A DNA stretch of 21,356 bases from assembly GCA_046760105.1 (NCBI GenBank), contig JBHIDJ010000047.1, forward strand, positions 1-21,356, written 5' to 3'. The number at the start of each line of letters is the position of its first letter. Position 1 is the first letter of the stretch. This DNA comes from JBHIDJ01 sp046760105. Lineage in GTDB: Bacteria; Pseudomonadota; Gammaproteobacteria; Acidiferrobacterales; SPGG2. This document shows positions 16,150 through 21,356 of this stretch, in pieces. A model generated the notes under the pieces. It worked only from the letters and a program-made list of their open reading frames with translations, was not told the DNA's origin and ran no database searches. Both the position numbers and the translations under genes were made by a program.

Positions 16150-17397
16150 CTAACTCGTCTGCCTCGCGTTCTCAACGCAAGCAGTGAGCGTACTTTCGAG
16201 GCGCTCTAATCCTACCCGCAGCTCTTCGTCTGTAATGTTAAGCGGCGGTAGAAAGCGCATCACATTCGGCCCCGCTTGCAGCACGAGCAACCCGTGCAAC
16301 CGGCACTGCTCCATCAGCTGTTCCGATTTCCCTTGCCAGTCACCCCGCAACTCTGCCCCGACCATCAGCCCCTTCGCGCGGATTTCACCGTATAACCGGA
16401 GCGATTGATTTAGCTCACGCAGATGTGTCTGCAGCACGTGTCCCTGACGCTGTACGTTTGCCAATAGCTCGGGCGTGTTAATCGTACGCAGCACAACACG
16501 GGCGACAGCAGCGACTACAGGATTGCCGCCAAAGGTGGTGCCGTGGCTGCCGAATTGCAGTGTGTCCGCGACCTTGCGACCGGCGAGCATCGCGCCGAGA
16601 GGTAGGCCGCCGCCAAGCGCTTTCGCCAATGTAACCACGTCGGGTATTGCATCGTCTTCCCACTCGTAGGCAAACAAGCGACCGGTACGCCCCATGCCGC
16701 ACTGCACCTCGTCTAGCATCAGAAGCGCCTCGTGTTTGTCGCACAACCACCGCAGGTGTTTGAGAAAGCCAGCCTTAGCGGGGACGATGCCGCCCTCGCC
16801 TTGAACCGGTTCTACCAGGATGGCGCAGGTGCGCCCGGAGATCTTCTCTTCAATGGCGGCAAAGTCGTTAAACGGGCAATAGCTAAAACCCCCGGGCAAC
16901 GGTTCGAAGCCGGTATGATATTTGGGTTGTGCGGTCGCAGTAACCGTCGCCAACGTGCGACCATGAAAAGAGCCTTCAAAGGTGATGATCTCTCGCTTCT
17001 CTGGCGGAAAGTGCAGGCTCGAGTACTTGCGCGCCAGCTTGATAGCGGCTTCGTTCGCCTCGGCTCCCGAATTGCAGAAAAACACACGCTCGGCAAACGA
17101 TACCTGCACCAGCTCTTCGGCGAGCCGCACCGCCGGTTCATTAAAGTAGATGTTGCTCGTGTGCCAAAGTTTCTGGCCTTGCAGTATGAGCGCCTCTACC
17201 AGTTCGGGGTGTTGATGACCGAGTGAGTTGACGCTAATTCCGGTGCCGAGATCGATGTACTCGTTGCCCTCGAGATCCCATAGTCTTGCCCCTTTGCCGT
17301 GATCGACGATCATCTGCCGGGGTCGATAGTTGGGCACGAACGCGCGTTGGCCTTTTTCGATGAGCTCGCGCGTTAGATCATTCGTTTTAGCGTACAT
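16150..17397 (-). CDS. astC: Succinylornithine/acetylornithine aminotransferase
   Basis: 415 residues, class III PLP aminotransferase. In the AST pathway it moves the delta-amino group of succinylornithine to 2-oxoglutarate, giving succinylglutamate semialdehyde. Family members often also act on acetylornithine (ArgD). Visible features are the N-terminal VDHGKGARLWDLEGNEYIDL, the cofactor phosphate contact NSGAEANEAAIKLARKY (109-125), Asp229 in LMLDEVQCGMGRTG, and the PLP Lys259 in TLAKALGGGLPLGAM. The AST operon context makes AstC the better name. The ATG has GGAG five bases upstream (17403-17406 on the plus strand). It is the first gene of the leftward operon, and its promoter should lie in the 17398-17826 region. 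Confidence 0.92.
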   Translation of the reverse strand: MYAKTNDLTRELIEKGQRAFVPNYRPRQMIVDHGKGARLWDLEGNEYIDLGTGISVNSLGHQHPELVEALILQGQKLWHTSNIYFNEPAVRLAEELVQVSFAERVFFCNSGAEANEAAIKLARKYSSLHFPPEKREIITFEGSFHGRTLATVTATAQPKYHTGFEPLPGGFSYCPFNDFAAIEEKISGRTCAILVEPVQGEGGIVPAKAGFLKHLRWLCDKHEALLMLDEVQCGMGRTGRLFAYEWEDDAIPDVVTLAKALGGGLPLGAMLAGRKVADTLQFGSHGTTFGGNPVVAAVARVVLRTINTPELLANVQRQGHVLQTHLRELNQSLRLYGEIRAKGLMVGAELRGDWQGKSEQLMEQCRLHGLLVLQAGPNVMRFLPPLNITDEELRVGLERLESTLTACVENARQTS

Positions 17398-17693
17398 GGG
17401 TTCTCCAATGCTTGTCCTTTGGTTCCCAGTTAGATTAGCGTAAATAGGACGGCAACACAGTCCAACGCTAGATTAGTCGAAACCGCCCGTACCTCAAATC
17501 GTGGGTGACCCTCATGGCAGCAGGGACGTGGCGACCCGCACGCGGTAGCCCGGGGGTCCGCGGACCGGCTGATGAACCGCCGAAGCGCGGCCTCGGCAAG
17601 CAGGCCGGGTACTCCCCCGCGCCGGTAAACCCGGGAAGCAGCCTTCGAGGACGGCTGGCAGCTATTGGCGGGCACGTGTGCTCCTCGACGCTC

Positions 17694-17723
17694 AAGACCT
17701 TCGGTCGAGTATCTGCTAATATG
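17694..17723 (+). promoter_or_regulatory. Putative promoter/operator of the transporter operon (shared element, copy 1)
   Basis: An extended -10 is visible: TG at 17714-17715, one base, then TAATAT at 17717-17722. Around the -35 position lies the dyad GACCTTCGGTC (17696-17706), nested in a wider dyad CTCGAC/GTCGAG (17684-17689 and 17704-17709). The whole 30-base block matches 21149-21178 at 24 of 30 positions with no gaps, including an identical 11-mer. The -35 hexamer itself is poor, as expected for extended -10 or activator-dependent promoters. Transcription would start near 17729. Confidence 0.6.
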
Positions 17724-17728
17724 TCGTT

Positions 17729-17773
17729 CCGCTAGGGGGTGTCCCAGCGGCTGGTTTGGTTTGCGCCCCAGCC
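17729..17773 (+). other. Structured 5' leader of the transporter mRNA
   Basis: Two successive hairpins are possible. In the first, CCGCT plus GGG (17729-17733, 17735-17737, one bulged A) pairs with CCC plus AGCGG (17743-17750), giving 8 base pairs right at the predicted transcript start. In the second, GGCTGG (17749-17754) pairs with CCAGCC (17768-17773). They share two bases, so they are partly exclusive. The start codon follows at 17827. A 5'-end hairpin may stabilise the message; no known riboswitch is recognised. Confidence 0.45.
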
Positions 17774-17826
17774 CATTCCCATATAACGTTTAAGCCCCTG
17801 ATCGCATAAATACGCGGACCCGAGCC

Positions 17827-18597
17827 ATGGCGGAATCGGCTATCGTCGTCGAGGACCTGCACAAAAGTTTCGGCGCACTCGAGGTGCTGAGAGGCATCTC
17901 GATGACCGCCCGCGAGCACGATGTCATCTCAATCCTGGGAAGTAGTGGCTCGGGCAAGAGTACGTTCCTGCGCTGTATAAACCTCCTGGAAACCCCAAAC
18001 GCCGGCAAGGTCTACGTGCACGGTGACCTAATCAAGATGCGCGAGAAGCGGCCGGGCGAGCGCGTACCCGAGGATCAAAAGCAGGTCGACCGGATACGTT
18101 CGAAGCTGGCTATGGTGTTCCAGCAGTTCAATCTCTGGTCTCACATGACGGTGCTCGAAAACGTGATCGAGGCGCCGGTTCACGTACTGAAGATACCGAA
18201 AAAGGAGGCCATCGAACGAGCCGAGGCTGTGTTACAGCGGGTTGGCATGTATGATCGCAAGGAGTATTACCCTGCACATCTGTCGGGCGGCCAGCAACAG
18301 CGCGCGGCGATTGCCCGGGGCCTGGCGATGGAACCGACAGTACTTATGTTTGACGAACCCACCTCGGCGTTGGATCCAGAGCTTGTGGGCGAAGTGCTCA
18401 GGGTCATGCGAAGTCTAGCAGAAGAAGGTCGCACCATGTTGGTGGTCACCCATGAAATGGGCTTCGCCCGGGAAGTCTCATCCAAGGTCATGTTCTTACA
18501 CCAGGGCCTGGTCGAGGAGGATGGAACGCCGGAGCAGGTGTTCAACCAGCCGAAGTCGGAGCGCTTTCGGCAATTCCAAGCGGGGACACTCAAGTGA
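17827..18597 (+). CDS. aotP: Basic amino acid (arginine/ornithine/histidine) ABC transporter ATPase
   Basis: 256 residues, the size of HisP/AotP. It hydrolyses ATP to power import of basic amino acids through the inner membrane. Motifs seen are Walker A GSSGSGKST (38-46), the Q-loop in VFQQFNLW, signature LSGGQQQR (152-159), Walker B VLMFDEPTS with Glu177, and the H-loop His209 (VVTHEMGFAREV). The insertion around KRPGERVPEDQKQVDRIRSK is characteristic of the HisP branch. It is the first gene of a rightward unit that continues with the binding protein and two permeases; in Pseudomonas aot the ATPase comes last. It stands divergent from astC, supporting arginine/ornithine as the cargo. The start codon has no strong ribosome binding site. 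Confidence 0.93.
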   Translation: MAESAIVVEDLHKSFGALEVLRGISMTAREHDVISILGSSGSGKSTFLRCINLLETPNAGKVYVHGDLIKMREKRPGERVPEDQKQVDRIRSKLAMVFQQFNLWSHMTVLENVIEAPVHVLKIPKKEAIERAEAVLQRVGMYDRKEYYPAHLSGGQQQRAAIARGLAMEPTVLMFDEPTSALDPELVGEVLRVMRSLAEEGRTMLVVTHEMGFAREVSSKVMFLHQGLVEEDGTPEQVFNQPKSERFRQFQAGTLK

Positions 18598-18601
18598 GCG
18601 G

Positions 18602-18631
18602 TTTTCAGGATGCTTTCACGCATCTTGAAAA
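18602..18631 (+). other. Intercistronic hairpin between ATPase and binding-protein genes
   Basis: TTTTCAGGATGC (18602-18613) pairs with GCATCTTGAAAA (18620-18631), giving 12 pairs with one wobble and a 6-base loop, starting 4 bases after the ATPase stop. It is not followed by a T-run on the plus strand, so it is not a classical terminator. It may be an mRNA-processing or stability element. A smaller hairpin (CCTGC at 18651-18655 with GCAGG at 18665-18669) follows. Confidence 0.55.
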
Positions 18632-18734
18632 AAGTCCCCATGTGCGCTTTCCTGCATGTTGCTAGCAGGTGCCGCTTACGGAGGGATTGAGCGGAAGTTA
18701 AACAAAGGAAGAGTATTAATCATACTTTAATAGT

Positions 18735-18740
18735 AGGAGG
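18735..18740 (+). promoter_or_regulatory. Strong ribosome binding site of the binding-protein gene
   Basis: AGGAGG stands 6 bases before the ATG at 18747. It decides the start: the in-frame GTG at 18741 directly abuts the site and cannot be the real start. The strength of the site fits the high level at which periplasmic binding proteins are made. The preceding AT-rich stretch (18713-18730) could hold a further promoter; I see only weak hexamers. Confidence 0.8.
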
Positions 18741-18746
18741 GTGAAC

Positions 18747-19529
18747 ATGAAACGGTTCTTAACTACGATTCTTGCCGCAACCGCGCTGGCACTCATGTCC
18801 GGCGCCGTCACCGCAAAAGAGTGGAAGGTAGTCCGTCTCGGTGTTGAGGGTGCTTACCCACCGTTTAGCTCGGTTACCCCCTCGGGGCAACTGGTGGGTT
18901 TCGACATCGATATTGCGAAAGCGCTGTGCAAAGAGATGGGTGTCAAGTGCACCATGGTGCAGCAGGATTGGGACGGTATCATCCCAGCACTGCTCGCACG
19001 TAAGTACGACGCGATCGTTGCATCGATGTCTATTACCGAGGAGCGCAAGAAGAAGGTGGCGTTTACCAATAAGTACTACAACACACCGGCCAAGTTCGTG
19101 CGCAAGAAGGGCTCCGGCATTGAGATCAACAAGGAAAGTCTAAAAGGCAAAGCGGTAGGGGTGCAACGCGCCACCACCCATGACAATTTCATCACAGAGG
19201 AGTTTGGCGACAGCGTTAGCATCAAGCGCTATGCGACCCAGGATGAGGCGTACCTGGATGCTGTTGCCGGGCGCGTCGATCTCTTGTTAGCGGACTCGGT
19301 GGCCATGGATGATGGCTTTCTCAAGACCGACAAGGGCAAGGACTTTGAGTTTGTGGGCCCGGATTTCACCGACCCTAAATACTTCGGCGAGGGGGTCGGC
19401 GTCGCCATCCGCAAAGGCGACAAGGATCTGGTCGAGATGTTCAACAAAGCGATTGACGCCATTCGTGCCAAGGGCACCTATGCGAAAATCCAGGGGAAAT
19501 ACTTCGACTTTGACGTCTACGGCGACTGA
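18747..19529 (+). CDS. aotJ: Periplasmic lysine/arginine/ornithine-type binding protein
   Basis: 260 residues of the type 2 (family 3) periplasmic binding proteins. A Sec signal peptide covers residues 1-23: Lys-Arg at the start, a hydrophobic core, then AVTA before Lys24. The mature part contains the ligand-binding blocks GVEGAYPPFSSV and GQLVGFDIDIAKALCKEMGVKC, followed by QQDWDGIIPALLARKYDAIVASMSIT as in LAO/ArgT and AotJ proteins, then FTNKYYNTPA and KGKAVGVQRATTHDNF. It should bind arginine or ornithine in the periplasm and deliver it to the two permeases downstream. The start is set by AGGAGG six bases upstream. A strong hairpin follows the gene, which would allow a surplus of binding protein over permeases. 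Confidence 0.92.
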   Translation: MKRFLTTILAATALALMSGAVTAKEWKVVRLGVEGAYPPFSSVTPSGQLVGFDIDIAKALCKEMGVKCTMVQQDWDGIIPALLARKYDAIVASMSITEERKKKVAFTNKYYNTPAKFVRKKGSGIEINKESLKGKAVGVQRATTHDNFITEEFGDSVSIKRYATQDEAYLDAVAGRVDLLLADSVAMDDGFLKTDKGKDFEFVGPDFTDPKYFGEGVGVAIRKGDKDLVEMFNKAIDAIRAKGTYAKIQGKYFDFDVYGD

Positions 19530-19556
19530 AGGGTCGAAGTTGTTGTCTGGATGACC

Positions 19557-19600
19557 AACGCCACCGTCCGACGAGCTGGACGGTGGCGTTGTCTTCTCTA
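19557..19600 (+). terminator. Strong hairpin terminator/attenuator after the binding-protein gene
   Basis: AACGCCACCGTCC (19557-19569) and GGACGGTGGCGTT (19578-19590) are perfect reverse complements over 13 bases with an 8-base loop. They are followed by the pyrimidine-rich GTCTTCTCTA rather than a pure T-run. It lies between the binding-protein stop (19529) and the first permease (19618). Partial termination here, or protection of the upstream message, would explain unequal expression within the operon. Confidence 0.8.
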
Positions 19601-19617
19601 CTACTACCTCAACGTCT

Positions 19618-20355
19618 ATGGCTGAGCTGGCCGCATTTCTCGACCGCATACTCACTCAGTCAGTCGGTGGTCTGCTCGACGGATATCTCTATCCGTTCAT
19701 TCTTCAAGGCATGCTGCTGACGGTTGAGCTGGCGTTGCTGTCGCTGGTTCTCTCGATCGTGCTCGGCATGATTGGCGCTGTTGCTAAGCTCTCCAACTCC
19801 CGCATCGCCAAAGGGGTTGCCGGTACTTACACTACCCTCATCCGCGGTGTCCCGGACATTGTACTGATGTTCATCCTCTTTTTTGGCGGACAGCTCTTGG
19901 TAAACAACGTCGGTGATAGATTGGGCTGGGACTATATTGAGATCAGCGAGTTCACCGCCGGCAGCTTCACCCTCGGTTTTATCTTTGGTGCCTACATGAC
20001 GGAGAGCTTCCGCGGCGGCATTCTTGCCGTGTCACGCGGTGAGATCGAAGCCGGCTATGCCTTTGGCATGACCGCGGCGCAGGTCTTTTTCCGGATTACG
20101 CTGCCGCAGATGGTGCGCCACGCGCTGCCGAGTTTCGGCAACAATTGGTTGGTGCTCGCCAAGGCCACGGCACTGGTGTCGGTCATCGGTCTGGAGGACA
20201 TGGTCTTCAGGGCCGGGCAAGCGGGGGGCACGCTGCGAAAGCCGTTTACCTTTTATTTTGTCGTTGCGGTGCTGTACCTCGTTATCACCGCTGTCTCAGA
20301 CGTCGGTCTGCGCTGGACCAATAAGCGCTACAGCGTGGGCGTGCGACAGGCCTGA
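19618..20355 (+). CDS. aotQ: HisQ/AotQ-type permease of a basic amino acid ABC transporter
   Basis: 245 residues, polytopic with about five membrane segments: roughly 28-55, 75-100, 115-135 and two near the C-terminus. The start of the permease domain (GMLLTVELALLSLVLSIVLGMIG) and the RGVPDIVLMFILFFGG stretch are typical of HisQ. The EAA loop that contacts the ATPase is EIEAGYAFGMTAAQVFFRITLPQ followed by ALPSFGNNW. The N-terminus is some 20 residues longer than classical HisQ. No Shine-Dalgarno sequence is seen before the ATG; an internal later start is not obvious either. It sits after the hairpin at 19557-19590 and is followed after 3 bases by the second permease, with which it should form the membrane channel. 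Confidence 0.9.
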   Translation: MAELAAFLDRILTQSVGGLLDGYLYPFILQGMLLTVELALLSLVLSIVLGMIGAVAKLSNSRIAKGVAGTYTTLIRGVPDIVLMFILFFGGQLLVNNVGDRLGWDYIEISEFTAGSFTLGFIFGAYMTESFRGGILAVSRGEIEAGYAFGMTAAQVFFRITLPQMVRHALPSFGNNWLVLAKATALVSVIGLEDMVFRAGQAGGTLRKPFTFYFVVAVLYLVITAVSDVGLRWTNKRYSVGVRQA

Positions 20356-20358
20356 ACC

Positions 20359-21051
20359 ATGGACATCGCTGCCATCGTTGACAATATCCCGCTGTACCTT
20401 AGCGGGCTTTGGGTGACCATTCAGCTCCTGCTCCTGGCGCTTGCCTGCGGATTGTTGTTGGCCATCCCGCTTGGGATGCTGGCGACTTCCAGAAATCCCC
20501 TGACCTGGGCGTTGCCGAAGGCCTTTATCTACTTTTTCCGCGGCACACCATTACTAGTACAGATATTCATCATCTATTACGGCATGGCGCAATTCGAGGC
20601 GTTACGGGAGAGTTTTCTGTGGCCAGTTTTTAAGGAGGCCTACTGGTGCGCCCTGGTTGCTTTCTCGCTGAACACCGCCGGTTATACAGCGGAGATTCTA
20701 CGCGGCGCCATCGAGCAGACCGATTTCGGTGAGATCGATGCGGCGCGATCCGTTGGCATGTCAAAAGGCCTAATCTATCGGCGCATCCTTCTCCCGAGCG
20801 CCTTCCGCCGTGCGCTACCCGCCTATGGCAACGAGGTCATCTTCATGCTGCACGGCACTGCGCTCGCCGGCGTCATTACTATCGTCGACCTGTTCGGTGC
20901 GGCCCGGATCGTCAACTCGCGCTACTTCGTGCCATTCGAGTCCTTCATCACCGCAGGCTTCTTCTACCTATGTTGCACCTTCCTGATCGTGTGGGGCTTC
21001 AAACTGTGGGAGAAGCGCTGGCATGCGCACCTTCGCCCACGCGATGTGTAG
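20359..21051 (+). CDS. aotM: HisM/AotM-type permease of a basic amino acid ABC transporter
   Basis: 230 residues, about five membrane segments. It closely follows the HisM/AotM pattern: IPLYLSGLWVTIQLLLLALA at the start, YFFRGTPLLVQIFIIYYGMAQFE, then ESFLWPVFKEAYWCALVAF, and NTAGYTAEILRGAI. The EAA loop is EIDAARSVGMSKGLIYRRILLP followed by ALPAYGNEV. The C-terminal VDLFGAARIVNSRYFVPFE is likewise conserved in arginine/ornithine permeases. It starts 3 bases after the HisQ-type stop. With the ATPase, binding protein and HisQ partner it completes one importer. Confidence 0.93.
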   Translation: MDIAAIVDNIPLYLSGLWVTIQLLLLALACGLLLAIPLGMLATSRNPLTWALPKAFIYFFRGTPLLVQIFIIYYGMAQFEALRESFLWPVFKEAYWCALVAFSLNTAGYTAEILRGAIEQTDFGEIDAARSVGMSKGLIYRRILLPSAFRRALPAYGNEVIFMLHGTALAGVITIVDLFGAARIVNSRYFVPFESFITAGFFYLCCTFLIVWGFKLWEKRWHAHLRPRDV

Positions 21052-21148
21052 TTCTCGCCCATCATCTACGCTAAGAACACGACGGTAGTCGGTACGTTCC
21101 ACTAGTACGGTGGGCGTCGTCTGGCGCGAGGTTACGCCTCCGTCGGCC

Positions 21149-21178
21149 AGGACCTTCGGTCCATTCTCTGATACTATG
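21149..21178 (+). promoter_or_regulatory. Putative promoter/operator of the second transporter unit (shared element, copy 2)
   Basis: The extended -10 is TG (21169-21170), one base, then TACTAT (21172-21177). The perfect dyad GGACC-TTC-GGTCC lies at 21150-21162 near the -35 position. The block matches 17694-17723 at 24 of 30 positions without gaps. It stands about 110 bases upstream of the GTG start of the next permease, with transcription predicted from about 21184. Confidence 0.6.
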
Positions 21179-21197
21179 AGAATTGTGCATGCGCGGT

Positions 21198-21248
21198 CCC
21201 GCGTCAGTGGCCGCTGCTGCGACGAATCCGCATCTCTGTTGACGCGGG
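21198..21248 (+). other. Leader stem-loop upstream of the second permease unit
   Basis: CCCGCGTCA (21198-21206) and TGACGCGGG (21240-21248) are perfect reverse complements over 9 bases, enclosing a 33-base loop with further local pairing potential. It lies within the predicted 5' leader, ahead of the ribosome binding site AGGAG at 21276-21280. It might be an attenuator or an mRNA-stabilising stem; no T-run follows. Confidence 0.5.
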
Positions 21249-21288
21249 CTCAATAGAATAAGGCCAAAAGAAATTAGGAGCTCTCCGC

Positions 21289-21356
21289 GTGTTTAATCTT
21301 CACGGGTACGGCCCCAGCATCCTGGAAGGCACTTGGCTTACAGTCGAGGTGGCGCT
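21289..21356 (+). CDS. Second HisQ-type amino acid ABC permease, 3' end outside the window
   Basis: Only the first 22 codons are present, starting with GTG eight bases after AGGAG (21276-21280). The translation begins VFNLHGYGPSILEGTWLTVE, which is how HisQ/AotQ permeases begin: a short hydrophilic start, then the GTWLTVEVAL entry into the first membrane segment. It matches the classical HisQ start better than the permease at 19618 does. It belongs to a separate transcription unit with its own promoter-like element and leader, probably a second, paralogous amino acid importer. Confidence 0.75.
   Translation, partial: MFNLHGYGPSILEGTWLTVEVA

Larger units (their letters stand above)
17398..17826. 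other. Divergent intergenic region with GC-rich dyads (astC / transporter)
   Basis: 429 bases without a credible gene. The left 65 bases are less GC-rich and should carry the astC promoter on the minus strand; I see only weak hexamers there. Bases about 17505-17660 are strongly GC-rich and full of dyads. These include the perfect 12-base palindrome GGTCCGCGGACC (17555-17566), CCGGGT/ACCCGG (17605-17610 and 17629-17634) and CAGCC/GGCTG (17639-17643 and 17653-17657). Open frames there on both strands have low-complexity Pro/Arg/Gly-rich translations that match nothing I know. The right end holds the transporter promoter and a structured leader, listed separately. The GC-rich core could be an operator array, a small RNA or a degenerate insertion; I cannot tell. 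Confidence 0.55.

Noticed and set aside
16050..16175. 42-residue N-terminal extension of the M20 hydrolase
   Set aside because: It would overlap astC, has no ribosome binding site that I can see, contains the intergenic hairpin, and its sequence is unlike the family; the ATG at 16049 fits better.
17567..17590. CTGATGA followed by GAA, reminiscent of a hammerhead ribozyme core
   Set aside because: The six bases between the two conserved boxes cannot form stem II, so the fold is impossible as written.
17604..17660. Resemblance of GGTAAACCCGGGAAGCAGCC to pieces of SRP or RNase P RNA
   Set aside because: Only a short chance-like similarity; the other conserved blocks of either RNA are absent.
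17468..17735. Small open frames on both strands in the GC-rich intergenic region
   Set aside because: Low-complexity Pro/Arg/Gly-rich translations that follow from base composition and dyads; no ribosome binding sites or recognisable domain.
21071..21253. 60-codon leftward open frame between the two transporter units
   Set aside because: It covers the promoter dyad and leader stem and has no domain or ribosome binding site.

Overview
The window looks like chromosomal DNA of a gammaproteobacterium. The main reasons are an arginine succinyltransferase (AST) catabolic operon with a single-chain AstA, an AotJQMP/HisJQMP-type basic amino acid ABC transporter, and a classical proteobacterial DapE. 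Base composition is fairly GC-rich by eye. I see no phage, transposase, CRISPR, tRNA or rRNA signal. The theme throughout is amino acid uptake and breakdown.

Left part (1-9716). A cyclodeaminase of the ectoine-utilisation EutC type (63-1052) and a membrane-anchored class III nucleotidyl cyclase (1121-2191) run rightward. Facing them is a compact leftward five-gene block (7300 to 2210): a DAO-family FAD oxidoreductase, a PaaK-like acyl-CoA ligase, an enoyl-CoA hydratase, a GNAT acetyltransferase and a saccharopine-dehydrogenase-like Rossmann protein. The spacing is tight, with one 4-base overlap, so it looks like one transcription unit; I cannot assign its substrate. A gene-free stretch at 7301-7625 carries an inverted pair of a GC-rich repeat whose sister copy lies at the left edge of the window. 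Next to it is a leftward pair, a PLP-dependent MetY-type sulfhydrylase followed by an alpha/beta hydrolase.

Middle (9795-17397). A rightward DapE-type M20 desuccinylase meets, tail to tail with a 4-base overlap, a leftward AST operon in the order astC - M20 hydrolase - astA - astD - astB. The usual last gene, astE (an M14-family succinylglutamate desuccinylase), is absent from the window. A carboxypeptidase-G2-like M20 hydrolase sits inside the operon instead and is a plausible functional replacement.

Right part (17398-21356). A 429-base divergent intergenic region, rich in dyads, separates astC from a rightward transporter operon: ATPase, periplasmic binding protein, two permeases. A strong hairpin lies between the binding protein and the permeases. 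A second HisQ-type permease begins at 21289 and runs off the window. The upstream regions of both transporter units share a 30-base element (24/30 identical) made of a GACCTTCGGTC dyad and an extended -10 promoter, which suggests common control. Together the right half would import arginine/ornithine and degrade arginine to glutamate and succinate.
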